From assembly GCA_019321725.1 (NCBI GenBank), contig CM033121.1, positions 3,844,001 through 3,908,000 on the forward strand: DNA of 64,000 nt, given 5' to 3'. The translations under genes and the position numbers were made by a program. Numbering within the stretch: the stretch's first letter is position 1; each line of letters starts with the position of its first letter. Under the pieces are notes generated by a model. The model did not search any database and had not been told where the DNA came from. It saw only the letters and a program-made list of their open reading frames with translations. This document shows positions 1 to 11,900 of the stretch, one piece after another. This DNA comes from Paulownia fortunei (lineage: Eukaryota > Streptophyta > Magnoliopsida > Lamiales > Paulowniaceae).

Positions 1-67
1 TTTGACTCATGTTGTGTAAAGCTTCATATCAGGATCTTTCTGATAATTTAATTTCTCTTTGTTGAAG

Positions 68-410
68 ATCGTCCTCGACTTCACAGCTTCTTGGTGTGGG
101 CCTTGTCAGCACATTCATCCTGCAATCAATGAGTTTGCTGAAAAATATACGGATGTCGAGTTCATCAAGATTGATGTTGATGAGTTAGATGTATGATCTT
201 TCTTTTCAACCAAATAATCTGATATACCAACCAATGTTTTTATTAGTACTGATGATTTGTAATGAACCATATAAACAGGATGTGGCAAAAGAATTTGGAG
301 TGCATGCAATGCCAACTTTCATTCTTATAAAGAGAGGAAAAGAAGTTGACAAGGTTGTGGGGGCCAAAAAGGATGACCTCCAGAAGAAGATTGAGAAACA
401 CAGGTTCTGA
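68..410 (+). CDS. Thioredoxin h-type, 3' two exons (5' end outside window)
   Basis: Cytosolic h-type thioredoxin: a small dithiol-disulfide oxidoreductase that reduces target disulfides and is itself recharged by NADPH-thioredoxin reductase. Exons 68-190 and 279-410 join in phase 0 across a GT-AG intron (191-278). The first begins right after an acceptor AG at 66-67 and encodes the strand leading into FTASWCGPC, with both redox cysteines and the Trp typical of h-types. The second carries the cis-proline motif AMPTF and the C-terminal helix, ending in KHRF and a TGA. The start codon and N-terminal exon must lie upstream of base 1. About 84 residues are present of the roughly 115-125 usual for the family. 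It is convergent with the J-protein gene. Arabidopsis TRX h7/h8 are the likely relatives, partly on gene order; the exact subgroup is inference. Confidence 0.93.
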
Positions 411-1166
411 TGTAGATCAATAATGCAACCCCAAGCTTTATGACAGTGGCAAGATCACAGAAATTAGCAAGTAGCTTGTGAACATCCCCGGAAGTTATGA
501 ACTGAACCCGAACATTATGTATCGGGTTATAATGTAATTCATATGAACCCTGCCCGAACATTATGTATCGGGTTATTATGTAATTCATATCTGGGAATAA
601 TATTGCTTGAGAATCATAAACTATGTTGTGCAATTTCTCACAACTGGTACGCTGTCCTCGGAGATTAATTGAAATACATGCATATCTGGGGGTGGTGGTG
701 TAGTTCTAATGAAAGTTCACTTAAGTTATAGCACTACATTTTCCAGGACATTAAATATCTGCAAATCTAACCAGCACATGCTAAAATAAATTCAAGAAAA
801 AGAGTTGGAAGAAAAGCCTTTCAGTGGATAGGCATAGCGTGAAAGTAAGCAAATATCTCCACACAACCAAGCAATAATATAAATTTATCTTCGAACGCCA
901 ATACAAAATTATAGAGCCACCTCCCTAATTAGGAGGCATTATTATATTTTACAGATTTCACATTGCATAAAGTTTTGTTTGACAGCTGAAATAGCTGCTA
1001 AGTCGGAGCTAAATACTTCTAAATGTTGAAAAAAGACTCAACTGGATCTATTTATCCTACTATGCACAATAACATTTCTAGTCTGAATAGGTTAAGTATA
1101 TACACTTAGTTGCGCTTCCATAACTAAAGTTAAAGGCCAATTATAACCATTTCGCCGAACCCAGCA
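411..1166. other. Convergent intergenic region holding two 3' UTRs
   Basis: Tail-to-tail gap between the thioredoxin and J-protein stop codons. No convincing reading frame is seen. It should hold both 3' UTRs and polyadenylation sites. The one structured element is the 46-bp-period duplication at 507-590. Confidence 0.6.
507..590. repeat. Two-copy tandem repeat in the thioredoxin 3' UTR
   Basis: Copy 1 is 507-544 and copy 2 is 553-590. Each is 38 nt, they are offset by 46 nt and differ at one base. Each copy also contains a small inverted repeat (CCCGA...TCGGG), so each can form a short hairpin in the transcript. Confidence 0.85.
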
Positions 1167-4100
1167 TTACTCGGTTGTCCTGCCCAAGACCCTTCTCAAA
1201 TCTGATTTTTGTTCTGCGGTAAGCCTTGAAGGGAATTTGACATCGAACTTGATCCTCAAATTTCCATTTTTACCAGGTTCTTTTGATATTGGCATTCCTT
1301 CATTTTCAATCACCATTTCCTGGCCTGGTTTGATGACATCTGATACTGTAAGTGGTAGATCTCTTCCATCCAAGGTTGTTATGTTGAGAGTCTTGCCTGT
1401 GAGAGCATCCAACAGGGAGATTTTCTGACTGATGATTAGATCATTGCCATCCCTCTTAAAAATAGGATGGGGCTTCTCATCAACAACAAAGATGAGGTCC
1501 CCAGGGGCAGCACCAGGTTCATGGTTCCCTTTCTCAGGAAAAGTAATCTTTGTACCCTTCTTCCAACCAGGTTTAATGTGTATAGCCAAGACCTCTTCAA
1601 CAGTGCCAGGTTTACTGCAATAATGATATGCACATCAATACAAACTCAATAATGCATCAATTGAGGGAAACCCGCTTGACAACCAATCCCCCCCACCCAA
1701 AATAAGTATAAATCTTAATCTTGAACATAATTCAACTTGCTGGCATCCGACTCACAGCATACACAAGTGGAAACTAGAAATAGAATCTTACTACTATCAT
1801 TTTTCCTTTTCTTAATGCTCTAGTTACATAGTGAATAATCAAAAAGTTTACATCCAACAGTTATTCTTTTAGTTGAAGTCCCCCAACATTATTAACGCAT
1901 GAATATGTATGCTCAAGCACATAAAAGAAGTTATGTTAACTAGTTTTGACATGACATTGTGAACAATAAACAGAGAATGTCAAAAGCAGCATATCTAAGA
2001 ACTTGACATAATTTGTATCTACTAGCAACAAAAGCTTATCACAGCTGCAAACGAGCATATACTGTACGCGCTTCATCTCTACTAAATGTTGTCATATATA
2101 CAAAGTTAGTAGCAAATATATTCCATCTAAAAATAACAGAATAGAAGTAATGTAATTCAAAACACTTCTATTCTCCCTCCTCCTTCCATAGGAAATTAGA
2201 CAATGAGTTGCAATAAAGATATTGTAGGCTCCAGGTTACCTAGTCATCAACCACAGAGAGGCAACAGCTATTACTTGCTCAAAACCACATAGAAAAATGA
2301 AAATAATCTGATATTTGGAATTCAAAGGAATAAAATCCATATGAAGAGTACCTTCATGGTCATGAAACAGAAGCAATAATTTAACTTCTAAGGCAATCTG
2401 ATGACATATAAATCCCTTGATTATAGGACATGTTTTAGCTCTAATCATTCGGATCATGAAGCAAACAACATAATATATATCCATATATTTAAAAAAAGAA
2501 ACTAAAACAAAACATCAGATATTAGCCCCATGGTTCCAATAATTAAACAATGGAAAAGGAAATTGAATAAATCAGATCTGCATGGCATTCCTGGTTGCAT
2601 TGTAAAAGCTGTGACAGAAGCTAAAACCCAATTTGTGAACTTAATCGTGAGTTATCTGTATGTAGGTCAATTCAAGGTATAAATACCAGATAAGAAGCTA
2701 GTTTCAACTCTAATGTTTCAATCACAAAATTTCAACTAGGTATTAAATTTTTTGGCCTTTAGCAGATGAATTCCAGTTTAGTAAAAACATGTCTATGAAT
2801 ACAGCAACTTCAACATGTAGTTGAGATTCTTAAGATACTTTTGATTTAGATTGCACATAGATAAACATACTTCTCAGGCTTGTTGAGACCATTATAATGT
2901 TGTGGATTGGATGATGGAAAAACCAGCAAGCTAAGGCTCGAAAGCTTACCTTTTGCACTCCAATGATGGCAATGGGGATTTGTTCAATGCATCCAATCAT
3001 ATATCAAAAAGTTATAAGGAACATTATTTAAACCTCAAAAACAGCAATTGAATTTGAGTCCCAATTTCTGACGTAATTATCATTTGGTAAAGTTTCTAGT
3101 TATCTGCATCTGTGTAAACTTTAAAGTTCATTTTGCTGCAAGTGTTTTCAGATATGTCCATACAGTAGCTCATCCAAGATTAACCAATAATTCACAGACA
3201 ACCACTAAAACATGGACTTTTCTGAAAAAATAATTGCTACGCCTCCAATAGAAGTAATAAACTACATACAACTTCAATTTTGCATCATCAGTATAAACAC
3301 TTCAAATTAACCCAAGGCACCCCAAATCTCAGAATAAAACAAACAGATATGTTATATAATTAAAAATGAAAAGAATCATACATCAATATACACTAACAAA
3401 TTCAACATCTTATCAAACATATATGAAGCAGTTTCATCATACAATAGCAAATAGACACAACTAAACATCGCTCTTCAATTCTCTGCTACCAGGATCAGAG
3501 ATGTTTGCTTTGTACAGAAATACATGCATATGTAATCCACATATCTGTCAAAATTTCTTTTTTCCAAATATGCATATACCCATAAAGACACTCAATTTTT
3601 GTTATCTATGTGATGCTGATCCAGAATACCACCTGCAACCTATACATCTTCAGTCTATTCACATCTCTAACACATAAGGTGCCACAAATTCATTAGCCAC
3701 ACACAAAAGAACTCAGAAAATTATAGAAGCCACAATTATCAAGGCATCTTAAAATATACACATATACAGGACATAACAACACAAACAGAGATAATCGCAC
3801 CCAACCAATATCCTCTCAAATCCCAATCTTAAACAAATTTCATTTGACTTCCCGTCAATCAACTCAAACCCATCTATCAGGAAATTCGACTAAAAGTATT
3901 GAAAGGGAGTCGACAAACAAATCAGATTACTTAAAAGTCTTGAATGTACCTACCCAGAGTCATCAAGAACGATTCTTGATATCTTCATCTTCCTCCTCGA
4001 ACCCTTATACAACTCCTCCAAGCTACACGGCAACTTACTCTCCATGGCCGCCGCCTTCTTCAACCTCCCACCACCACCACCAGTACTCTTCCCTTTCCCG

Positions 4101-4444
4101 ACATCAAACCCACCAAAAAACTCTTCGAAGATATCATCCGCATCCCTCGGACTAAACTTAAACCCCCTCCCCCCTCCGATATCCCTATCTTTCGAACTCG
4201 GCGGCGGATGGAAACCGGACTTCAGCCCTTCTTCCCCGTACAAATCATAGATCTGTCTCTTCTGTGGATCACTTAACACATCATATGCCTCACTTATCTG
4301 CTTGAATTTCGCCTCTGCTTCCTTAGTGTTCACTGCATTCTTATCCGGATGCCACTTCATTGCCAGCCTCTTGTAAGATTTCTTCACATCCTCTTCAGAT
4401 GCATTTCTGGAAACTTTCAGTATGTTGTAGTAATCAACGCCCAT
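1167..4444 (-). CDS. Class B (Sis1/DNAJB-type) J-domain co-chaperone
   Basis: HSP40 co-chaperone that stimulates Hsp70 ATPase and delivers clients. Exon 1 is 3954-4444 and exon 2 is 1167-1614; joining across a GT-AG intron of 2.3 kb (1615-3953) completes a Gly codon and gives 312 residues. The J domain is at about residues 4-70 with the catalytic HPD at 32-34. A short Gly-rich linker (GGGRGFKF) and an FEEFFGGF segment follow, then the two-part C-terminal substrate-binding domain ([36 protein letters not shown]). There is no CxxCxGxG zinc-finger repeat, so it is class B, not class A. The length is slightly under the usual 330-350 because the G/F linker is short. Initiation at MGVDYYN is the family norm. 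A heat-shock-element-like site lies about 125 bp upstream. Gene order suggests the Arabidopsis counterpart is At1g59725. Confidence 0.93.
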
Positions 4445-4567
4445 TTTTCACAGAAAAGGTTCCTCCTTTTTCCTTTATTTCTCTGCACTAAACCTTTATT
4501 TCCTCGAAAAGAAATGGCGGAGTGCGAGTACGATGTGTATATGTATTGGAAGAGGGTTTCTATAGGG

Positions 4568-4575
4568 TTCTAGAA
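4568..4575 (-). promoter_or_regulatory. Heat-shock-element-like core upstream of the J-protein gene
   Basis: TTCTAGAA is a perfect inverted pair of the HSF-binding unit (TTCnnGAA), 124 bp upstream of the J-protein ATG at 4444. Partial units flank it: TTC at 4559-4561 and a degenerate GGTTG after it. Family knowledge makes heat-shock control of an HSP40 plausible. Binding is inferred. Confidence 0.45.
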
Positions 4576-4804
4576 GGTTGTGAGAGTGAGAGAGGAAATG
4601 GGTGGGGCGAGTTCCGACGAGTAGAACGGTCGCCAACGTTGGGGAGTCCGGATGCGCAGGCTAGCGGAATGGCGGATGTTGCGCTAAGGTACGCGTAAGA
4701 AGCGATATTTTTAAGAAGGTTGTTAAAATGACGGGCGTGGGGCAGATACTCAGATACACTTTGGAAGAAAGTGGTGATGATGGAGATGGAGGCGTGAAAA
4801 CCTA

Positions 4805-5109
4805 GGGCGTGTTTGGGAATGTTCTTAGAGTAACTCGAGAAAATATACTACTAATATTAATTTCCATTTTAAAAATCTAAATGTGACTCAAAATTGAGGA
4901 AAACAACAAGCATGGTTTTTCTGTTTTTTTTCCGCGTAACTATTTCTCATGGACTTTTCTTTTTAATTAAAAAAGTAAAAAAATAAATATGAACTATCAA
5001 TTTATTTATTCAAAATAAAATCAAATATAGTTAATATATACATTCTCTTAAAATAAATTCTCTCATAGTATATTTTCTCATAATAATTAAAACAAAACAA
5101 AACATACCC
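4805..5109. mobile_element. MITE-like element with imperfect terminal inverted repeats
   Basis: The left end reads GGGCGTGTTTGG and the reverse complement of the right end reads GGGTATGTTTTG. Both ends also carry GAGAAAATATACTA in inverted orientation further in. The length is about 305 bp, it is AT-rich and has no ORF. Target-site duplications are not clear, so the family and exact edges are uncertain. Confidence 0.45.
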
Positions 5110-5133
5110 AATCATTTATTTTATTTATTTATT

Positions 5134-5152
5134 GGGGGGTGGGAGGGCAGGG
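5134..5152 (+). other. G-quadruplex-capable tract
   Basis: Five runs of three or more G within 19 bases, with loops of one or two bases. This satisfies the usual G4 pattern. It lies just outside the MITE-like element in otherwise AT-rich DNA. Confidence 0.5.
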
Positions 5153-6438
5153 AGTAGGTCTGCACAACTATTTGTCATGGATTTTTATTAGATCAAATTA
5201 AAAGGTGAAATTTTCCCTTTTTTTTTCTTTGTTATTTGAAAATTTAATGGCCTCAAATTGGTTTGCCCAGGCGCCTAACAATGGTGTAAAACTTCTTTAA
5301 TTTGGGCTTGGAGTGTGTTGGAATTAAGGGATTTTGTAGAAAAATATAAAGTTATTTAAGTTGTTTAGATGATTTTAAGTTAATATAAATTTTACATACA
5401 ATTATAATTGGAATCGTACTTTTACATACAATTATAATTTTTGTATATTCATATAAATATATATGCATATAACAAGAAAGTATTATTATCTTGGAACTAC
5501 ATATCTCCTGTAACTTTTTTCTGGTGACAGGCATGTAACTGAGTCCAAGACATGGTTTATAAAAAGGCGAGTAGGAGAGAGGAGTGAACGTGCAGGCGCG
5601 TAAAGAATGGGAAAAAGCGAGCGCTTACGTTACAAAGAATCTCTTTAGGCGTCGGTTGGTGGCAATTTTGGCGACTGGGACGGCTCATACGACGCCGTCC
5701 CCCACGTATTGCCCTCGTAAACTGCGTCGTTTTTTGTCGCGTTTGATGCGTGGTTCGTTGGAGGAGAGTGGGCCTTGGACCGGGGGGATGAGGGAGGATA
5801 ATGTTGGGCCAATTTGAGTAGTATTATTCACCTAACATCAAGTGGGGGCCCAATAATAGTAATATTGGTTCAATTAAAAATAAATGTGGGGCCCCGTTGG
5901 AAAATTGTAGGCTTTTAGGGTGGGAAACATTGATATGATTGAAACCAAGTAATGATTTTATGATTTTAAAAGATTTTTTCAGGGCCCATCTGTTAATGTT
6001 GCTTATATTGCTCAACATTGTTCGGGTACGTCATACTCGGTGAGATGACATACTCGATACGTATGCATAATATGAGAATTACACAAAAGAAAATTATTTA
6101 ATTATAGGAGCGATAAGAATTATAACTTACGAAAATGTTGCAACTGAGTTCAAAGTTGTGAATTATCTTGCAATGAATAAACAACCAAGGTTGATATTTA
6201 TACAAAATTTGAAATAAAAGATAAAAGGGATGTAGATTCAAGAAATTAACTTAAAGGCATATGTTGTATGTTGTAGACACCACCAATCAAGAAATTAAAA
6301 GCATAATAACTATGGAAATAGAGAAATAAGAACATTAAATTGAATCCAAAACTTCTTAATGGATTTGGACCTCTGACAAAAGAAATGCACAAAATACAAA
6401 AAAGATTTAAGTTGAACTTCTTGAAGGAGTACCAAAAA
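5153..6438. other. Intergenic region with a GC-rich island
   Basis: Between the divergent J-protein and CRR28 genes. About 5540-5820 is clearly more GC-rich than its surroundings, with CpG-containing words such as ACGACGCCGTC, and is followed by several GGCCCA/TGGGCC words up to about 5990. A 77-codon frame at 5584-5817 has no recognisable motif and I do not call it a gene. The island looks like an old promoter or a small captured fragment. The rest is AT-rich with nothing recognisable. Confidence 0.35.
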
Positions 6439-6505
6439 GGCCCATATCCAGCCCAATGGTTGTAGATCCCTATTGGGCTAGATTAGGCCCAAAAAATATT
6501 GGGCC
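6439..6505 (+). promoter_or_regulatory. Cluster of five site II (TGGGCY) promoter elements
   Basis: GGCCCA at 6439 and 6486, AGCCCA at 6450, TGGGCT at 6474 and TGGGCC at 6500 all fall within 67 bp, ending 82 bp before the CRR28 ATG. Site II words bind TCP factors and are known to be enriched in promoters of nuclear genes for organelle proteins, PPR genes included. The motif positions are read directly; the regulatory role is inferred. Confidence 0.55.
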
Positions 6506-6587
6506 TCTTCAGATGCTGATATTTAAGTCGTTACACTCAAAAAAATTGATTTTTATTTACGCGGGTCGCGGCGGATGAGTCTGAAAA

Positions 6588-8411
6588 ATGGTTACCGTTT
6601 TAGTCACTGCCCCACCGGTGGAGCTGTCCACCGCACCCCGCCACCATCATCGCCACCGCCTGATCCACATCTTAACTCAATCCGCCACCGTTTCCATCCC
6701 TCACCTCAAACAAATACATGCGCAAATCATTCGCACTGCTCCAGCACCCAACCACAGTCCGGAAACTGTCTTTCTCTACAGCAGACTACTCCACTTTTCC
6801 GCCTTAAAAGACCTAATCTATACTTTGCAACTCTTCAGCCAAATTCCAAGCCCGAACACGTTTATTTACAACACTCTCATTAGAGCCTATGCTCATAGCA
6901 AAGACCACAAAAAACAAGCTTTTTCACTTTTCCAAGAACTGCTGAAAGAAGAGAGTTTACTTCCTGATAAGCATACATTCCCATTTGTGCTTAAAGCTTG
7001 TGGTTATTTATTTGCTTTGAGCGAAGGGAAGCAAACTCATGCGCATGTGTTGAAACATGGGTTTGGCTCAGATGTTTACGCGAACAACAGTTTGATTCAT
7101 TTCTATGCCTCGTGCGGGCACTCGGAGAGTGCGAGGAAAGTGTTTGATAAAATGCAGGAAAGAAGCTTGGTCTCGTGGAATGTGATTATTGATTCGCTTG
7201 TGCAGATGGGGGAGTTTGATGAAGCGTTAAGAATGTTTGTGGAGATGAAGCCATCATTTGAGCCGGATGGGTACACAGTGCAAAGCGTGATTGATGCTTG
7301 TGCTGGTTTGGGGGCATTGTCTATGGGTATGTGGGCACATGCATATGTTTTGAGAAAGTGTGAAATTGATGCTAATTTTGATGTTCTGGTAAAGAATTCT
7401 TTGATAGAGATGTATTGCAAATGTGGGTCGTTGAGAATGGCTCTCCAGGTTTTTCAGGGAATGAGTAGACGGGATGTGAATTCTTGGAACGCCATAATTT
7501 TAGGATTGGCGGTGCATGGAGAAGCGGAGAGAGTATTTGAACATTTTGGTCGAATGGTCAATGAAGAAAAATTACTTCCTAATTCTATTACATTTGTTGG
7601 TCTCTTGAGCGCTTGCAATCATAGAGGTTTGGTTGATGAGGGTCGTAGATACTTTGATATAATGGTGAATGAGTACAATGTGGAGCCAGTTTTGCAGCAC
7701 TATGGCTGCCTAATTGACCTTCTGGCACGCAATGGGCGAATTGATGAAGTGCTTGATATTGCATCAAGCATGCCAATGAAACCTGATGATGTGATTTGGA
7801 GAAGTCTTCTCGATGCTAGTTGCAGGCAAATTGAAGGCTTGGACCTGAGCCAAGAATTGGCGAGGCAACTATTAGCTGCCAAAGGGAGTGCAAGCAGTGG
7901 AGTTTATGTTCTTCTTTCTAGAGTATACGCATCTGCCAATCGATGGAATGAAGTTGGTTTGGTTAGGAAATTGATGACTGATAAGGGTGTTACTAAAGAG
8001 CCTGGTTGTAGTTCAGTTGAAATCAATGGCATTGTTCATGAATTTTTTGCAGGGGATACAACTCATTCACAGACCAAAGAAATTTACCAGTTTTTGGATG
8101 TGATTGAAGAAAGACTGAAGTCGGCAGGGTATGTTCATGACTTTTCACAAGCACCTTTGGTTGACGAAGCTGATGATGGGAAGGGGCATTCACTCAGACT
8201 TCACAGTGAGAGACTGGCAATTGCCTTTGGGCTGTTGAACTCGAAACCAGGGGCTCCAATTCGTATATTTAAAAATCTGCGTGTCTGCAGGGATTGCCAT
8301 AGTTTTACCAAATTGATCTCCAAAATTTTCAATGTGGAGATTATTATGAGAGATCGCCTTCGATTCCATTGTTTTAAAAATGGTTCATGTTCTTGTAAGG
8401 ATTTCTGGTAA
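6588..8411 (+). CDS. CRR28: PPR-DYW RNA-editing factor, CRR28 orthologue
   Basis: Intronless, 607 residues. PLS-class pentatricopeptide protein that in Arabidopsis specifies C-to-U editing of plastid ndhB and ndhD transcripts, needed for the NDH complex. The N-terminus is rich in Thr, Ala, His and Pro, as in an organelle transit peptide. PPR motifs follow (HTFPFVLKACGYL, NNSLIHFYASCGHSESARKV, NSLIEMYCKCGSLRMALQVF, ITFVGLLSACNHRG), then the E/E+ region (EPGCSSVEINGIVHEFFAGD) and a DYW deaminase domain. Its HSE zinc/catalytic motif is at 539-541, CxxCH at 567-571 and CSC at 601-603. The protein ends DFW rather than DYW, a tolerated variant. Blocks such as DGYTVQSVIDACAGLGALS and DVLVKNSLIEMYCKCGSLRM are, from memory, nearly identical to At1g59720, and the neighbours fit that locus. 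A cluster of site II elements lies just upstream. Confidence 0.92.
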   Translation: MVTVLVTAPPVELSTAPRHHHRHRLIHILTQSATVSIPHLKQIHAQIIRTAPAPNHSPETVFLYSRLLHFSALKDLIYTLQLFSQIPSPNTFIYNTLIRAYAHSKDHKKQAFSLFQELLKEESLLPDKHTFPFVLKACGYLFALSEGKQTHAHVLKHGFGSDVYANNSLIHFYASCGHSESARKVFDKMQERSLVSWNVIIDSLVQMGEFDEALRMFVEMKPSFEPDGYTVQSVIDACAGLGALSMGMWAHAYVLRKCEIDANFDVLVKNSLIEMYCKCGSLRMALQVFQGMSRRDVNSWNAIILGLAVHGEAERVFEHFGRMVNEEKLLPNSITFVGLLSACNHRGLVDEGRRYFDIMVNEYNVEPVLQHYGCLIDLLARNGRIDEVLDIASSMPMKPDDVIWRSLLDASCRQIEGLDLSQELARQLLAAKGSASSGVYVLLSRVYASANRWNEVGLVRKLMTDKGVTKEPGCSSVEINGIVHEFFAGDTTHSQTKEIYQFLDVIEERLKSAGYVHDFSQAPLVDEADDGKGHSLRLHSERLAIAFGLLNSKPGAPIRIFKNLRVCRDCHSFTKLISKIFNVEIIMRDRLRFHCFKNGSCSCKDFW

Positions 8412-8968
8412 AGGTCAAGTGATTCAGTAGTAGCATCACCAGTTAGATCTACTTTGTTAATTATTGTATGAAATTTGCCATAGCATCATGAACTTTAATC
8501 CTTGTAGTCAACCAAAACCGAGTAGCTAGCTGATAATGTTCATTCTTTAGGTAGAAAAACGAAGGGAAAAGAAAGGATAATCCATACTTTCTCCACCCAC
8601 TTCATGAAAATTCACTAATGATAATGCTAAACAGCTCAGAAATCAACCAAAATTCCACTGGTTCACAGACCATAATACAAAGATCTACTACAAAATCAGT
8701 TCAATAGCCACACTCCAGAAGGAGAAAAGGAGCAAAAGAATAAAGAATGAGAGAACTATAAGAAGCTAGCAAGTAAAATATAACAGTTTGTACCTTCAAT
8801 CACTTGATTGTATATACAAATGCTTTATGCATCTATTTTTTCTTAGGGGGTAAAAGGTTGGAAACTCACTAATGATCAAGCAAGCATAGGGATAAGGCTG
8901 AGGCAGGATGTACAAAAACATGCAGCATTTGCAACTTGAGCAAAATTGCTGAGATTTCTGAATTCCTC
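8412..8968. other. Convergent 3' flank of CRR28 and the DUF569 gene
   Basis: No coding frame is supported. It should contain the CRR28 3' UTR and, on the minus strand, the 3' UTR of the DUF569 gene if its predicted last exon at 8969-9006 is real. Confidence 0.5.
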
Positions 8969-11900
8969 CTACAATGGCATTCCTGTTTTCTCCAAATCTT
9001 GACCCACTGATAAAAGCAAAATATGAAAACAGGTGAGCATTATATATCTTTCGAAAACAATAACAAATTGACATATAACATACAATTCAATATCACTGAC
9101 AGATACAGGTAAATGAACAAGTCCAAATGACAAAGACGAAACCATGGAAATGTGAAGTATAAGGCATGTCAAGTGAGAAACAGATTTTCAGCAATGCATT
9201 AGCTCTGTACAGGATTATTTACTTCAGAAACTGGAGTCGAAAACTACATGTTGGTCATAGAAATGGAGAAAGGAGTGGAAACAAGGGTAGAGCTTATCAT
9301 AAATGATAATGAACTATGCAGAGGGAAATTTCCTGTAGCAATGTTAAGAAACATGTCTAATCACTCAAAAAAGAGATTTCGGTTCTAGTAATTTCTGCTA
9401 GTTGAGGACATGGGCCAACTTTTGCAACACAAAAAAGGGTGGCTTCAAGCAAATGTTTCCAAGCAAGCTGATTTTGAATTTACACTATATACCTTTAACC
9501 CACATTTGGAGTTGTATCTAATTCAACTACTGTTACAGTTACTCACGAAAGGAACTTTCTTGATGTGAAAATTCAAGAATGTCATTGAATCCTAATGTAA
9601 TATTCTTTTTGCTAACCATTGTTGAAAAATCAATTGATTTCCACTGCAATGGCACTCCAATTTTAAGACTCAAAATAAGAAATACTATGGACAAGCTGGA
9701 AAACAAAAGTTCCCTCTGTCACTACATTGGCAAATCCAGAATAAGGACATTCACCTATATATTATAATAACTACAATAACAATAATAATAATAGCAATCA
9801 CAATAATAATAATATCAATAATTAGTATTATTAATAACTTTAATACGACAGTATTATTCTTGTGGCAATTAAGTAAATTGAAATTGTAATTAATTCCTCA
9901 AAATTGCCTATAATATATCCATATTTATATCTATATCCCAGTCATTTAGAATTCTTATGCTAATTAATTGTTGGTTATTTAGATCCTGAACACTGATTAT
10001 TTCTTTTCCCACACATTAATACATCATTCACTTCAATCCATCCATATAGATATCTTTCTATCTAGTATCTATCTATCTATATATTTATTATTATTATTGC
10101 ACTATCATAGAAGTATGAAAACTTGGGATGTCTTACGTTTTTTTTAACTTTTTTGTAATGACTAAAATAGCCCTACATAAATATTATTAAAGCATTAAGT
10201 TAGTGTAATACTAAGTAAATTCATAGATATCTAATTATACTCAAACACAAGTCAAAAGACCAAAAATCTAGAATCAAGAAAAAGAACTACAATTTAGAAC
10301 TCCCAAAAAGAGAAAAATATGGGTTAAGAGTCTGAGTGTTACAAAAATTCTAGCACGATAAGGAAGATGAATGCATGCAATGTACAAATTAATTAAAACA
10401 CAAAGGCTTAAAATTTTACCCAAATTCTTGGCTGGTATATTTTGAAACTTCACCCAACAAAATAATGAAGTGAACACATGAAATTAGTGCAAATGTAGCA
10501 TCTTTGCATTCATTCTCTATTGACACATTAATTGATATTTGTGAAATGATTTTTCTAGTGTTTATTTAGACATGCCTTCAACATCAACTGAGTTATGTTC
10601 AAAAATAATAATACACATAATAATAGAAAAATAATAAAAGTACCACAATCGACTAGTATAAACTAATTAATGGTAAAGTAAATCACCTTGTGATGACGGT
10701 GGAACCACAACAACGTGCATAGTTGCATTATTGGGAGGAAGCTGCAAGCGGAGAGGATAAAGCTTCCCATTCAATGGACTTCGCGCGCACACTGAAATAC
10801 CATCGATTCCTAACTCCTCCTCCAGCCTCCTCGTCAATTCATTCACTCCACTGCCCTTGAATGTGGTGCAGAGCTCCTCAAAACCCTCGTCAATTTGCCC
10901 ATATTCATCAGCTATATGAAAATAAATGAGCCTTCCATCACTGCCCTTCGGAGGCGAGCTAACTAAAGAATCATTTGACTGCACAAAATCCCCCAGAATC
11001 ATAGAGTGAGCGCCGCCCATAAATACAACATGAAACACTAATACTACTGCATAAGAAGTTTGAAAGCCTATGATTCAATAACTAAAACTCATTTTTCTTG
11101 GAAGTTTTTACAACTAAACTGCCTTCTTCAGACATTATACTAAAAATAGCATCCATCACTTGCAGAATGAAATATTTTCCATCAGGATTACTTATTTCCC
11201 CATAGCTCCGAATCAGTTAAAACCATCACCTTGTCCAATTTTTGCTTTCATATCAATGATATAGATGTTAATTACTAATATTTCAATTCTTATCCAAATT
11301 TCAACAGTCCATGCTTTGAATATTCGATGAATTTCCATCCAAATTCGAATACTACATTTTGAATATTCTAGTAACTTTTATCCAAACTTGAATACTATGC
11401 TTCGAATATTCGGTCCAAACTCCAATTTAGTAAACAGAATACATCACATTAGAACACAAAAGGTTACAAATTATTCACAAAAACAAGATTAATTTAATTA
11501 CCTCTTGTCTGCCAAAGTTAGCAGACTTCGAAGAATGATAGTTAGCTGGAGAGTTGGACACCGAAGCAAAAGAATCCTCCTTCCCCACCACAAGCGGCGG
11601 CGCCGGTTTCCCCGCTGGAGACTGCGCCACCAGAATCTCCACCACATGCACCTCCCACACAATCCACTCCTGCGTCGTCGTCCGATGCGGGATATCGTGT
11701 GTCACCGAGTTCCTCCACGGCGGCAACCCCCCATTCGCCCTCAAAAACTGCCCGTACCTCGTCTTCAGCTTAACGGCGCCGTTTTCTCGCACCGGCTCCC
11801 ACTCAACGGAGCTGTCGAGCCGCTTGGGGAGCGTCTGCAACACTTTCCGGCCCGTCATCCCGAGGAGAAACGGCTGGTTCGACGCCGTCAAGTACTTTCC

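Noticed and set aside
3844..4250. Plus-strand frames of 103 and 68 codons
   Set aside because: They are antisense to exon 1 of the J-protein gene, whose minus-strand frame has a full J domain.
5584..5817. 77-codon frame in a GC-rich island
   Set aside because: No motif, no clear context and Arg-rich composition; kept only as a note on the island.
8796..9172. Minus-strand frames of 92 and 67 codons
   Set aside because: Low-complexity composition and no motif. Only the short end that splices in phase to the DUF569 gene is used.
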